Origin: Mucilaginibacter conchicola
GTDB taxonomy: Bacteria; Bacteroidota; Bacteroidia; Sphingobacteriales; Sphingobacteriaceae
Length of the DNA stretch: 64,000 bases
Direction of reading: 5' to 3'
NCBI RefSeq assembly: GCF_003432115.1
Contig: NZ_QWDC01000001.1
Location: 1,550,001-1,614,000, forward strand
Positions within the stretch are counted from its first letter, which is position 1, and every line of letters begins with the position of its first letter. This document shows positions 34,235 through 43,593 of this stretch, in pieces. Under the pieces are notes generated by a model. The model worked only from the letters and a program-made list of their open reading frames with translations. It searched no databases and was not told the DNA's origin. Both the position numbers and the translations under genes were made by a program.

Positions 34235-35620
34235 TTACAACTCTCTCACCGCGGCTTTAAACTGGTTACCCCTGTCTTCGTAATTTTTGAACAGGTCGAA
34301 ACTTGCGCAGGCCGGTGATAACAACACCGTATCGCCTTTTGAGGCTAGGTGATAAGCTACCTGTGTTGCTTCCTGTGCCGATGCGGTGTTCACGATGATC
34401 TCTACCTCATCTTCAAAAGCATCGTGGATACGTTTATTATCCTTGCCCATGCAAACGATGGCTTTCACTTTCTGCTTAACCAGATCGCGCAGCATGCTGT
34501 AATCATTTCCTTTATCAACGCCGCCTAATATCAATACCACATCACTTGTCATGCTCTCTAAAGCATACCAGGTTGAGTTAACATTGGTAGCTTTTGAATC
34601 ATTGATGAAACTGATGCCCGACACCTTGCCAACCGACTCGAGCCTGTGCTCGATATTGCGGAAGTTGCCCATGCTCTCTCTCATCGTTTCGTTGCGTAAC
34701 TCAAGCACCTTGGCTACGATACCCGAAGCCATAGAATTGTAGATGTTGTGCTTTCCCTGCAAGGCCAGTTCGTTGATTGACATTTGAAAATGTTGTTTAG
34801 TAACGTTTATAATTAGGTTGTCGTTGTCGAGATATGCTCCCGGCTCAATAGTCTTTTCAATAGAGAATGGCAGCTGCTGCGCCGCTATTTCTTTCCCCTC
34901 AAGTACCTTTATTGTTTCGGCATCATCCGCACAATAAATAAAATAGTCGGCCGCTGTTTGGTTCTGCGTTATGCGGTATTTTGATGCCGCATAGTTCTCC
35001 AGCTTGTAATCATACCTGTCCAGATGATCAGGTGTGATGTTCAACAGCACCGCTATATCCGCCTTAAAGCGGTACATATCATCCAGCATAAAACTGCTTA
35101 TCTCCAGCACGTAGTGATCAAATTTCTCAGTTGCCACCTGGTAGGCAAAGCTTTTACCTATGTTACCTGCCAGGCCTACATTCAAACCGGCATTTTTAAG
35201 GATATGATAAGTAAGGCTACTGGTGGTAGTTTTACCGTTTGAGCCTGTTATGCATATCATTTTAGCCTCGGTGTAACGCCCGGCAAATTCTATCTCAGAT
35301 ATTACCGGTATGCCTGTCTCGCGCAGTTTTTTTATCATCGGGGCCTTCTCAGGTATCCCCGGGCTTTTCACCACTTCAACAGCGCTGAGGATCTCGGCTT
35401 CGGTATGGCCGCCTTCTTCAAAGCGGATATTCCATTGCTGTAACTGTTCTTTGTATTTATCAGCTATCGCCCCAAAATCAGAAACAAAAACATCATACCC
35501 CTGCTGCTGCGCCAGGTAGGCCGCACCAACACCGCTTTCGCCGGCACCTAAAACAACCAAAAGCCCCCCAGCCCCCTGAAGGGGGAGTTTTTGAGTAGCT
35601 TGGTTTGCTGCCGTGCTCAT
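34235..35620 (-). CDS. murD: UDP-N-acetylmuramoyl-L-alanine--D-glutamate ligase
   Basis: A 461-residue Mur ligase adding D-Glu to UDP-MurNAc-Ala. The core begins LLVVLGAGESGVGAAYLA; GSNGKTTT (126-133) is the ATP loop; NITPDHLDRY and NDSKATN are conserved. The frame's only start (ATG 35620) adds STAANQATQKLPLQGAGG, and residues 11-20 come from one arm of a 26-nt inverted repeat whose partner lies 9 nt past the mraY stop. The pattern mirrors murG. Confidence 0.95.
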   Translation of the reverse strand: MSTAANQATQKLPLQGAGGLLVVLGAGESGVGAAYLAQQQGYDVFVSDFGAIADKYKEQLQQWNIRFEEGGHTEAEILSAVEVVKSPGIPEKAPMIKKLRETGIPVISEIEFAGRYTEAKMICITGSNGKTTTSSLTYHILKNAGLNVGLAGNIGKSFAYQVATEKFDHYVLEISSFMLDDMYRFKADIAVLLNITPDHLDRYDYKLENYAASKYRITQNQTAADYFIYCADDAETIKVLEGKEIAAQQLPFSIEKTIEPGAYLDNDNLIINVTKQHFQMSINELALQGKHNIYNSMASGIVAKVLELRNETMRESMGNFRNIEHRLESVGKVSGISFINDSKATNVNSTWYALESMTSDVVLILGGVDKGNDYSMLRDLVKQKVKAIVCMGKDNKRIHDAFEDEVEIIVNTASAQEATQVAYHLASKGDTVLLSPACASFDLFKNYEDRGNQFKAAVREL

Positions 35621-35699
35621 TGTCTTTTGTATTATTACTTTCCTATTTATTATCTCTATTATTATTAACTCCTACTCCCCCTTCAGGGGGTCGGGGGGC
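35563..35699. repeat. Inverted-repeat element spanning the murD start
   Basis: Arm 35674-35699 and arm 35563-35588 are complementary at 24 of 26 positions, with 85 nt between. Each contains CCCCCTTCAGGGGG or its complement. The loop holds the murD ATG with the surrounding sequence TGCTCATTG, also found at the murG start. Confidence 0.8.
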
Positions 35700-35708
35700 T
35701 TCTGCGTT

Positions 35709-36950
35709 TTACCTCAGCTTCAACGTTATCACCGTTATTATCGCCAGGAAAATACAGATGATCCAAAAGCGGGTTACGATCTTGGCCTCATGAAATCCTT
35801 TTTTCTGATAATGATGATGCAGCGGCGCCATCAGGAATACCCTGCGGCCTTCGCCAAACCTTTTTTTGGTGTATTTAAACCAGCCTACCTGGATCATTAC
35901 CGATACGTTCTCTACCAGGAATATCCCGCACAGCACCGGCACCAATAACTCCTTACGGATAATGATGGCAAATACTGCGATGATACCACCTATGGCCAGA
36001 CTACCTGTATCGCCCATAAACACCTGCGCCGGGTACGAGTTGTACCACAAAAAGCCCACACATGCACCCACAAAGGCACCGGCAAAAATTACCAGCTCGC
36101 CCGAGTTGGGGATGTACATAATGTTAAGGTAATCTGCCGTCATGATGTTACCGGATACGTAGGCCAGTATAGCCAGCGTAAGCCCGATAATGGCCGATGT
36201 CCCTGTCGCAAGGCCGTCGATCCCGTCCGTAATATTGGCTCCGTTTGATACCGCCGTGATGATGACGATAACGAAAACCATGAATACCAGCAGCGCATAC
36301 TGCTCGTAACCTTTACCTAAAAACTTAAGCACCTTGCCGTAATCGAACTCGTTGTTCTTGTAGAACGGCAGTGTGGTTTTGGTCGACTTGATATCCTGTG
36401 TGTACACCGGTTTATCGCCACGCATGTGGAAATCAACCGGGGCATCGTACTTAACCGGTAGTTTTACTTCCTGGCGGATGGTGATAGACGGATGGGTGTA
36501 CATCGTCCACCCGATGATCAAAGCCAAACCCACCTGACCGGTTATTTTAAACCTGCCTGCAAGGCCTTCTTTGTTCTTTTTAAATACTTTAATATAATCG
36601 TCAAGGAAACCTATCAGACCCAACCAAACAGTAGTAACCAGCATCATAACCACGTAGATATTCTCCAGTTTGGCGAACAATAACGTAGGGATAAGGATAC
36701 CCAGGATAATAATGATACCACCCATTGTAGGCGTACCCGATTTTTGCATCTGGCCTTCCAGACCTAAATTCCTTACTGTTTCACCCACCTGTTTAAAGCG
36801 CAGGTAATCTATCAGCCTGCGGCCAAAAACGGTAGTAACCAACAACGATACAATTACCGCCATTGCCATACGGAACGTGATATACTGAAACACACCAGCC
36901 CCGGGGATGGTGTAGTTCTTGTTCAGGTAGTTAAACAGGTAGTATAGCAT
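35709..36950 (-). CDS. mraY: Phospho-N-acetylmuramoyl-pentapeptide transferase MraY
   Basis: A 413-residue integral membrane enzyme with about ten helices, transferring phospho-MurNAc-pentapeptide to undecaprenyl phosphate (lipid I). GFLDDYIK carries the Mg2+-binding Asp pair, [12 protein letters not shown] and [12 protein letters not shown] are catalytic and nucleotide segments, and [11 protein letters not shown] is the HHH loop. A periplasmic-side insertion near residues 165-205 makes it longer than E. coli MraY (360). Its ATG shares one base with the murE stop. Confidence 0.96.
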   Translation of the reverse strand: MLYYLFNYLNKNYTIPGAGVFQYITFRMAMAVIVSLLVTTVFGRRLIDYLRFKQVGETVRNLGLEGQMQKSGTPTMGGIIIILGILIPTLLFAKLENIYVVMMLVTTVWLGLIGFLDDYIKVFKKNKEGLAGRFKITGQVGLALIIGWTMYTHPSITIRQEVKLPVKYDAPVDFHMRGDKPVYTQDIKSTKTTLPFYKNNEFDYGKVLKFLGKGYEQYALLVFMVFVIVIITAVSNGANITDGIDGLATGTSAIIGLTLAILAYVSGNIMTADYLNIMYIPNSGELVIFAGAFVGACVGFLWYNSYPAQVFMGDTGSLAIGGIIAVFAIIIRKELLVPVLCGIFLVENVSVMIQVGWFKYTKKRFGEGRRVFLMAPLHHHYQKKGFHEAKIVTRFWIICIFLAIITVITLKLR

Positions 36951-38410
36951 TAATTCATCTCTTTGAATTGTTCTTCCAATTGTTCCATATCGTCAAAATG
37001 GTTCTTTACGCCATTTATCTCCTGGTATTTCTCGTGGCCTTTGCCTGCCAGCAGGATAATATCTCCGGGCTGTGCCAGCATGCAGGCTGTTTTGATGGCT
37101 TCACGCCTATCCACAATACTCAGCGTATGACGTTTAAAGGCAGGATCTACACCTTCTTCCATATCTTTGATGATCTGCGCCGGGTCTTCCGTACGCGGAT
37201 TATCTGAGGTAAGGATCACCTTGTCGCTCCACTCGCAGGCAACTTTGGCCATTACGGGGCGCTTGGTTTTATCACGGTCGCCGCCACAGCCTAATATGGT
37301 GATCACCTTCTCGTTACCCTTGCGGATATCGTGGATAGTGCTCAATACATTCTGCACAGCATCAGGCGTGTGGGCATAATCAACAATACCGATAGTCTTG
37401 TTAGGTGCGGTTAAGTATTCAAACCTGCCTTCGGCACCGGTTAGCTTGCTCAGGCTTATCAGCACTTTTGATTTATCCTGCTCTAACAACATCGCGGCAG
37501 CATAAACGGCCAGCAGGTTGTAAGCATTGAAAGTACCTACCAGTTTAAACCAAACTTCCTCGTTATCGATATTCAGCAGCAAACCGCTAAACTGGTTCTC
37601 GATGATACGGGCACGGTAGTCGGCCATACTTTTTAGGCCATAGCTCTTTTTATGTGCCGATGTATTTTGCAGCATTACATTGCCGTTCTTATCATCGGTA
37701 TTGGTTAATGCAAATGCACTTTTCGGCAGGTTATCAAAGAAGGCCTTTTTGGCTTTCAGATAGCTGTCGAACGTTTTATGATAGTCTAAATGATCATGCG
37801 TCAGGTTAGAGAATATCGCTCCCGAGAATTTTAAACCTTCGATACGGTATTGTGATACCGCATGCGAGCTTACTTCCATAAAGCAATAATCGCAACCCTG
37901 GTCAACCATGTCTGATAGCAGCCTATTCAGCGCCACCGGGTCAGGTGTGGTATGAGTTGATGGGATCACTTTGCCATCTATCTGGTTCTCTACGGTTGAC
38001 AGTAACCCGCATTTATAACCCAGATCGCGGAAAAGTTTATATAAAAGCGTTGCAATGGTGGTTTTACCGTTAGTACCGGTTACGCCAACCAGCTTTAAAT
38101 TACTTGACGGGTTCTCGTAAAAATTGGCTGCCATGGTACCCAAAGCCTTTGCAGAATTTGCCACCATCAGGAAATCAACTTCGCCTGCAGTGTGGGCAGG
38201 TAGCTCCTCGCAGACTACCGCAATAGCACCATCTTTAATAGCCTGTTCTATGTAATCATGCCCATCAAAAGCAGTACCCTTTACAGCTACAAACATGCAG
38301 CCCGGCACCACCTTGCGCGAATCAAACACAATGGCGGTTATCTCCACATCAGCACTTCCCTGCAGTTCGGTAAAGGCTACTCCATCTACTATGTCGCTCA
38401 GGTATCTCAT
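36950..38410 (-). CDS. murE: UDP-MurNAc-tripeptide synthetase (meso-DAP-adding)
   Basis: A 486-residue Mur ligase. GTNGKTT (112-118) is the ATP loop. The C-terminal SDNPRTEDP (DNPR at 403-406) is the signature of meso-diaminopimelate addition, as opposed to lysine, so this organism should have DAP-type peptidoglycan. It overlaps mraY by one base and the ftsI stop by four (ATGA), so the ftsI-murE-mraY block is translationally coupled. Confidence 0.96.
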   Translation of the reverse strand: MRYLSDIVDGVAFTELQGSADVEITAIVFDSRKVVPGCMFVAVKGTAFDGHDYIEQAIKDGAIAVVCEELPAHTAGEVDFLMVANSAKALGTMAANFYENPSSNLKLVGVTGTNGKTTIATLLYKLFRDLGYKCGLLSTVENQIDGKVIPSTHTTPDPVALNRLLSDMVDQGCDYCFMEVSSHAVSQYRIEGLKFSGAIFSNLTHDHLDYHKTFDSYLKAKKAFFDNLPKSAFALTNTDDKNGNVMLQNTSAHKKSYGLKSMADYRARIIENQFSGLLLNIDNEEVWFKLVGTFNAYNLLAVYAAAMLLEQDKSKVLISLSKLTGAEGRFEYLTAPNKTIGIVDYAHTPDAVQNVLSTIHDIRKGNEKVITILGCGGDRDKTKRPVMAKVACEWSDKVILTSDNPRTEDPAQIIKDMEEGVDPAFKRHTLSIVDRREAIKTACMLAQPGDIILLAGKGHEKYQEINGVKNHFDDMEQLEEQFKEMN

Positions 38411-40491
38411 TGCAGTTCAATTAAAATTTTTGATCCTTTAGGTATAATACTTCCACCGGTTGCAGATTGGGTTGTTACCGATCCGCTTCCTTTTACCGAT
38501 ACCTTGTAGCCGGCATTACCCAGGGCATACAATGCATCGCTAAGGCCCATGCCTGTTACATTTGGCACAGTACCGGTTTTATACTTATTGTCCTCAAAAC
38601 CGATACCATTGCTGGTATCAACACTGTTTAAATTTGCTGAGGCATAAAGCGGTTTAAGGCTCAGTTTTTCGTACACCTTTTTAAGCGCTTTAACATTGCC
38701 TTGTTTGTACTTTGGCAGCGTGGTATTACCCACATATCTTATCGGCGACTGGTTCAATTCCATATCACCGGCGTAAACCTTATCGGCAATTTCCCTGAAC
38801 GCCGGGCCCGCAACCGAAGCAGCATAGTAACCGTTCTTAGGGTCGTTAATTACTACGATCAGTGAATACTTTGGATGATCTGCCGGGAAGTATCCACAAA
38901 ACGATGCCTGGTATTGCTTTTTAGCTTTGTAACCTTTGTTGGCATCAGCCACCTGTGCTGTACCGGTTTTACCTGCTATTTTATACAGCGGGTTGTACAC
39001 GTATTGCTTACCGCTACCCTCGGTTACCACACCTTCCAGCATTTCCTGCATTTTTTTGATAGTAACATCAGAGGCTATTTTATCATTCACCACTTTGGTC
39101 TCAAAACGCTCAACAGTGTTGCCCAATCTTCTTATCTCTTTCACAAAAAGCGGCGTTACCATTTTACCGTTGTTAGCTACCGCATTATATAGCGTAAGCA
39201 TTTTAAGCGGCGTTAACTGCATCTCGTAACCGTAGGCCATTTGCGGCAGGGTCATCTTCTTGTTCCAGCTGCGGTTCTTAGGGTTTTTAACCACCGGTTG
39301 CGCTTCGCCGGGAATTTGCAGCCCCATCTTTTCGTTCAGGTGCCAGTCGTACAGGTGATCGGTAAACTTCGATTGATCATCCTGGTAATATTTATTAACC
39401 AATGATGCAACCGCCGCATTTGATGATTTCTCGAAAGCCACCTTCACACTTACCTCGCCAATACTACCATGCGAATCGGTAATTACGTGACCAGGTATAG
39501 GATAATCATCCGTTTTCACCCTCGAGTTGGTATCAACCTTATGATCCTCAAGCAAAGCCATGTATGAAGCTATTTTAAATGTCGATCCAGGATCCTGGTT
39601 ACCTGCTATAGCGTAGTTGAATTTCTCTTTAAAAGTACCATCGGGCATTTTGCTGTAATTGGCCACTGCTCTTACTTCGCCGGTTGCAACTTCCATCAGG
39701 ATAGCAGCACCATGATCAGCATTGGTTACTATGAGTTGCTTTTCCAGGGCAGTTTGCACAAGGTCCTGCATATTTACATCAATGGTTGAAATGATATCCG
39801 CACCATCTTTTGGTGCAACTTCATCCTCATCATTAACCGGCACCCAAACGCCACCGGCAATACGGCTTTCTAAACGCTTACCGCTTTCGCCGTTAATATA
39901 ATCGGCGTAAGCACCCTCAAGCCCTACCGGGTTCTTAACATTCTCGTTTGAGTAACCAATGGTACGGGCTGCTAAAAAACGGAACGGCAGAATACGTTTG
40001 TTCTGCTGCACTGCTATTAACCCCCCTTTGTTTTTACCCATTTTAAAGATGGGGAAGGTGCGCACTTCCTTTAGTTCGTTATAAGTTACCCGGCGCCTTA
40101 ACAACTGATAACGCGCGCCATCTTTACGGGCATCGCGTAGCAGTCTTGAGTACTCGCGGGCTGACTTATCACCAAAAAAGGCTGATAGCTTACGCGATAA
40201 AGAGTCTATTTTCTCATCAAATATCTTTTCATCAGTAAGAGCCAGCATATCCATGCGCAACTCATATTCGGGTACCGATGTAGCTAACAAACTACCATCG
40301 TTAGAAAATATATTACCCCTTGCCGCATCAATATTACGGTAACGGGTTGAGAGATTGCGCGACATGCTCTTCCACTTATCGCCCTGTACAAATTGCACCC
40401 TGCCAAGCTGTACCAACACAGCACCGGCAAACAACAGAATTAACCCGAATGCCAGGTAAACTCTTATTAATATGTTAGTTCTGATACCCAT
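38407..40491 (-). CDS. ftsI: Septal penicillin-binding protein FtsI with PASTA domain
   Basis: A 694-residue class B PBP. One N-terminal helix anchors it (about 11-30), a pedestal domain follows, and the transpeptidase has STFK at 303-306, SSN at 356-358 and KTGT at 508-511. The last 60 residues (TVPNVTGMGLSDALYALGNA...) form a PASTA domain, as in SpoVD or PBP2x, seen commonly in Bacteroidota. It cross-links septal peptidoglycan with FtsW. It overlaps murE by 4 nt and the ftsL stop by one base. Confidence 0.95.
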   Translation of the reverse strand: MGIRTNILIRVYLAFGLILLFAGAVLVQLGRVQFVQGDKWKSMSRNLSTRYRNIDAARGNIFSNDGSLLATSVPEYELRMDMLALTDEKIFDEKIDSLSRKLSAFFGDKSAREYSRLLRDARKDGARYQLLRRRVTYNELKEVRTFPIFKMGKNKGGLIAVQQNKRILPFRFLAARTIGYSNENVKNPVGLEGAYADYINGESGKRLESRIAGGVWVPVNDEDEVAPKDGADIISTIDVNMQDLVQTALEKQLIVTNADHGAAILMEVATGEVRAVANYSKMPDGTFKEKFNYAIAGNQDPGSTFKIASYMALLEDHKVDTNSRVKTDDYPIPGHVITDSHGSIGEVSVKVAFEKSSNAAVASLVNKYYQDDQSKFTDHLYDWHLNEKMGLQIPGEAQPVVKNPKNRSWNKKMTLPQMAYGYEMQLTPLKMLTLYNAVANNGKMVTPLFVKEIRRLGNTVERFETKVVNDKIASDVTIKKMQEMLEGVVTEGSGKQYVYNPLYKIAGKTGTAQVADANKGYKAKKQYQASFCGYFPADHPKYSLIVVINDPKNGYYAASVAGPAFREIADKVYAGDMELNQSPIRYVGNTTLPKYKQGNVKALKKVYEKLSLKPLYASANLNSVDTSNGIGFEDNKYKTGTVPNVTGMGLSDALYALGNAGYKVSVKGSGSVTTQSATGGSIIPKGSKILIELQ

Positions 40492-40901
40492 TACTGCGCA
40501 TCCTCCTTTACTGTTATTTTTTGCGGCGGCTCGTTACTCTCTCTCAAACCAAGGGTATCGGCACGTTTTGCTACTTCTGTTAGCGTACTTTTAAATGCCA
40601 GATCGGCCTTTGTGCTTTTATACTCCCAACTCAATTCCTTCACCTCTTTACCCAGCTTATCCAGCTCACGTATGTTGTTTTCTGTTAAATGCCTGTTGGC
40701 GATGTAGAACATGCCCAGCATAGCTACATATAATATAAAAGGCAGCGCACGGGTAGCATCATCAGTACTGATGACACCTTTGGTAAGAAAACGCGTAAAC
40801 AGATTGTCGGGAAGTTCTTTTTTTGGTGACTTCTCTTCAACAACCAGTTGTTTGGCTTCTTCCTCCTCTTCCTGAATTTCTGTACGTAAACGGTTACTCA
40901 T
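40491..40901 (-). CDS. ftsL: FtsL-like divisome protein
   Basis: A 136-residue bitopic protein: a charged cytosolic N-terminus (EIQEEEEEAKQLVVEEKSPKK), one helix (about residues 50-66, ALPFILYVAMLGMFYIA), then a periplasmic coiled coil (NNIRELDKLGKEVKELSWEY). Sequence conservation is low, as always for FtsL, so position between rsmH and ftsI carries most of the weight. The N-terminal acidic stretch is longer than in E. coli FtsL. It overlaps rsmH by 4 nt and ftsI by one base. Confidence 0.85.
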   Translation of the reverse strand: MSNRLRTEIQEEEEEAKQLVVEEKSPKKELPDNLFTRFLTKGVISTDDATRALPFILYVAMLGMFYIANRHLTENNIRELDKLGKEVKELSWEYKSTKADLAFKSTLTEVAKRADTLGLRESNEPPQKITVKEDAQ

Positions 40902-41800
40902 CTTTTTACAGCTATTCTCAATTTCGCACTGCGTGCCCTGTTATTCCCTTTTATCTCATCCTCGGTTGCGGTTATCGCACCGCGACTAACAGCATCCAAT
41001 GGCCTGTTGTCGTTACCGTATATATCCTTCTCTAACTCGCCGCTAAACTTGCCTTTGGCGATAAAATTCTTAACCAACCTGTCTTCCAACGAGTGGTATG
41101 ACATTACTACCAATCTTCCACCTTTAGCCAGCACTTCAGCCGATTGCTCTAAGAAGTCCTTCAAGGCTTCCAACTCCTGGTTAACCTCTATCCTCAGCGC
41201 CTGGAAAACCTGCGCCAGGTATTTATTTTCCTTCCCGCGGGGAATCAGGTTATTTATCGCATTCTTCAGATCAGCTATCGTATTCAGCGGGCCATTCAGC
41301 CTTGCCGTAACAATGGTTTTAGCCAGCGACTTTGCATTTTTTATTTCGCCGTAGATGCCAAAAATGCGGTGCAGATCTGCCTCGCTATAATTGTTCACTA
41401 CCTCTTTGGCACTCAGGTCTGATGCCTGGTTCATCCGCATATCCAGCTCCGCATCAAAACGGATAGAGAAACCGCGATCAGCCTCATCAAACTGGTGTGA
41501 TGATACACCCAGATCTGCCAGTATACCGTCAACCGGCATAGCATCGTGCAAACGAACAAAGTTTTTCAGGTAACGGAAGTTCTGGTCAACAAACTCAAAA
41601 CGCTCATCATCTATCCTGTTGCGCTGCGCATCGGCATCCTGGTCAAAAGCCAGCAAACGGCCACCTTCGCCAAGGTGCTTCATAATCTCGCGCGAGTGGC
41701 CGCCACCACCAAAAGTTACATCTACATAGGTACCGTTTGGCTTAATCTCTAAAGCCTCAATACACTCCTGCAACATAACGGGCACGTGATAGTTACTCAT
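40898..41800 (-). CDS. rsmH: 16S rRNA (cytosine-1402-N4)-methyltransferase
   Basis: A 300-residue SAM-dependent methyltransferase from ATG 41800 (MSNYHVPVM); a GTG two codons earlier is possible. YVDVTFGGGGHSREIM is the SAM-binding motif, and GILADLGVSSHQFDEADRGFS is the family signature. It methylates C1402 of 16S rRNA at the decoding centre. It starts 8 nt inside the mraZ end and overlaps ftsL by 4 nt, so the first genes of the cluster are tightly coupled. Confidence 0.96.
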   Translation of the reverse strand: MSNYHVPVMLQECIEALEIKPNGTYVDVTFGGGGHSREIMKHLGEGGRLLAFDQDADAQRNRIDDERFEFVDQNFRYLKNFVRLHDAMPVDGILADLGVSSHQFDEADRGFSIRFDAELDMRMNQASDLSAKEVVNNYSEADLHRIFGIYGEIKNAKSLAKTIVTARLNGPLNTIADLKNAINNLIPRGKENKYLAQVFQALRIEVNQELEALKDFLEQSAEVLAKGGRLVVMSYHSLEDRLVKNFIAKGKFSGELEKDIYGNDNRPLDAVSRGAITATEDEIKGNNRARSAKLRIAVKR

Positions 41801-42257
41801 TACCACCCTTTCCTCTTTTCACCATCACCTCTTCGGCCAGGTCGGCAAAGTTTTCGGGTTCATTGTTCATCATTTGCTGATGCGCTTTTTTATCCCAGAT
41901 CTCTACCTTATTTAACATACAGGTTAAAACCACTTCGCCGGTAATACCTGCGTATTCCATCAAACTCTTCGGCAGGTTTATCCTGCCTGCCGTATCCGGC
42001 TCTACCACGGTGGCGCCGCCGGTAAAATATCTCACAAACTGGTTAACTTTCCTGTCGTATTCATTAAGTTTGCTCAGCTCATCAAGCTTTTTGTCCCACT
42101 CGGTTTTGGTGTAAATAACAAGATACTTTTCAAGGCCGCGGTTGATCACAAGACCTTCAGTCTCAGCTTCTGGAAGCTGTTTCTTAAGGCCCGCAGGGAT
42201 CATCATCCGCCCCTTGGCATCCAGTTTACATTCAAATTCTCCGGTTAAATAGGACAT
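41793..42257 (-). CDS. mraZ: Transcriptional regulator MraZ
   Basis: A 154-residue protein from ATG 42257 (MSYLTGEFECKLDAKGR). Two SpoVT/AbrB-like halves each hold a D-x-x-G-R motif: LDAKGRMMIPAGL and PDTAGRINLPKSL. MraZ proteins form rings and bind direct repeats in the promoter of their own operon, repressing dcw genes. Three AAGTGG repeats spaced 10 bp lie 47 nt upstream of this start, an excellent candidate operator. The extended frame to 42317 runs into this region and is rejected. Confidence 0.95.
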   Translation of the reverse strand: MSYLTGEFECKLDAKGRMMIPAGLKKQLPEAETEGLVINRGLEKYLVIYTKTEWDKKLDELSKLNEYDRKVNQFVRYFTGGATVVEPDTAGRINLPKSLMEYAGITGEVVLTCMLNKVEIWDKKAHQQMMNNEPENFADLAEEVMVKRGKGGNE

Positions 42258-42284
42258 TATAGATTGTCGGCAATTTTTGTAACG

Positions 42285-42292
42285 TAAAAGTA
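42285..42292 (-). promoter_or_regulatory. Possible -7 element of the dcw promoter
   Basis: TACTTTTA on the minus strand differs from TAnnTTTG only in the last base. It lies 28 nt upstream of the mraZ ATG. No TTTG -33 element was found, since the region is occupied by the AAGTGG repeats. Confidence 0.35.
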
Positions 42293-42303
42293 AAATACTT
42301 CTT

Positions 42304-42330
42304 CCACTTTTTACCACTTTTTACCACTTA
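42304..42330 (-). promoter_or_regulatory. Probable MraZ operator: three AAGTGG direct repeats
   Basis: AAGTGG occurs three times on the minus strand at exactly 10-bp spacing (CCACTT on the plus strand starting at 42304, 42314 and 42324), two of them within AAAAAGTGG. MraZ in other bacteria binds TGGG- or AAAGTG-type direct repeats about one helical turn apart. Here they cover the place where the -33 element of the mraZ promoter would be, consistent with autorepression. Confidence 0.65.
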
Positions 42331-42909
42331 AAAGTTTTCAACAATTTTTAGGTGGTCTTGTTTTATCCTAAATGCCGAAATATCAAAGTTTTATCAATCA
42401 AAAATCATTAGCTATAAATAGGCTGTAACGGGCTATTTTTCAAGGGATTTAAAGCCTTGTATTTACCCAAAAACTGCCTTTAAGTATGATACTTTCGCGT
42501 GGTGGGAGAAAATGGAATAAAAAATGATTAAGCCGTATTTGTACCGCACCTGACGGAGCGGTACAAATACGACTTTTCTTGCTACCGACCTTTAACCCCG
42601 ATGGGGTTATATCAATGCGCCGTAAGTGCAAAAGGTCGGTAGAAATACATAGGTGTTAAGCTGTTTCATTTGGGCTGAAGCCCATCATCTTGTCTTACAC
42701 CCATCCCATAAATGGGACGGCAATGAATAAAGTTTACCGCCATGAATTTTCATTGCCGTTGGCTTCAGCCAACGGTTCGAGGACAGATCTTTGGCTTTAG
42801 CCTAACGTGCAGTTACCCCACTTAATTATATTTAGGCTATGCCCGCCCGTTCCTAATCATTATACTTGCGGTAATAAACTGTACACTCTACAATTACTTC
42901 CCGAACGAA
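42331..42909. repeat. Gene-free region with a cluster of palindromic repeats
   Basis: About 580 nt with no gene. Palindromes: CGTATTTGTACCGC and its complement (42534-42547/42558-42571); CTACCGACCTTT and complement (42582-42593/42631-42642) enclosing AACCCC/GGGGTT (42594-42608); TGGGCT-GA-AGCCCA (42671-42684); CCGTTGGCT-TC-AGCCAACGG (42756-42775). They separate the dcw cluster from the divergent gene at 42910. Confidence 0.7.
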
Positions 42910-43566
42910 ATGAAAAAGAAAGGACTATTCCTGGCCCTTGTTGCGTTATGCGCTGTCAAATTTGCATCGGCCCAAAGCCTTGATAAAATGCAATGGTTTA
43001 ATGAACCCGAAAAGTGGGATATTAAAAACAACACCCTTACTATGGCCGTAACGCCGCAAAGCGATTACTGGCGCATATCTCACTATGGTTTTACCGTTGA
43101 CGACGCTCCTTTTTACTATACCACATACGGCGGCGAGTTTGAGGCCAAAGTAAAACTCACCGGTGCCTACAAAGCCCGTTTCGACCAGATGGGCATCATG
43201 GTACGTACCGACCACGAGAATTATATAAAAGCAGGCGTTGAGTTTGTTGACGGCAAGTTTAACGTAAGCAGCGTTGTTACCCACCATGTTAGCGATTGGG
43301 CGGTTACTACCCTTGATAAAGTGCCACCTTTTATATGGATAAAAATAGTGCGCCGCCTGGATGCTGTTGAGGTTTTCTACTCGCTGGATGATGTGAATTA
43401 CATTATGACTCGCAATGCCCCACTGCAGGATAACAAACCGGTAATGGTAGGCTTGATGGCGGCTTCGCCGGATGGTAAGGGTTTTGAAGCTAAATTTGAG
43501 AATTTTAGGGTGAAACATCTCCCCGATCAGCGCCGTTTAGAGTGGCTGAAGAAAAACGCTAACTAA
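42910..43566 (+). CDS. Secreted DUF1349 domain protein
   Basis: A 218-residue protein with a signal peptide (MKKKGLFLALVALCAVKFASA, cleavage before QS). The rest is a concanavalin-like beta-sandwich of the DUF1349 type: WFNEPEKWDIKNNTLTMAV, YGGEFEAKVKLTGAYKARFDQMGIMVR, and FMRNAPLQDN... near the end. DUF1349 domains occur in enzymes and proteins acting on plant or microbial glycans. It lacks an obvious catalytic residue set, so carbohydrate binding is only likely. The next gene is an acyltransferase 27 nt away. Confidence 0.75.
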   Translation: MKKKGLFLALVALCAVKFASAQSLDKMQWFNEPEKWDIKNNTLTMAVTPQSDYWRISHYGFTVDDAPFYYTTYGGEFEAKVKLTGAYKARFDQMGIMVRTDHENYIKAGVEFVDGKFNVSSVVTHHVSDWAVTTLDKVPPFIWIKIVRRLDAVEVFYSLDDVNYIMTRNAPLQDNKPVMVGLMAASPDGKGFEAKFENFRVKHLPDQRRLEWLKKNAN

Positions 43567-43593
43567 GAAAATCATTTACTGAACTAAGCTTTA

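Noticed and set aside
35563..35699. Insertion sequence or MITE with target-site duplication at murD
   Set aside because: No transposase and no clear flanking direct repeat; called an inverted-repeat element only.
42449..42631. 60-codon minus-strand frame above mraZ
   Set aside because: Lies in palindromic repeats; no signal or family features.
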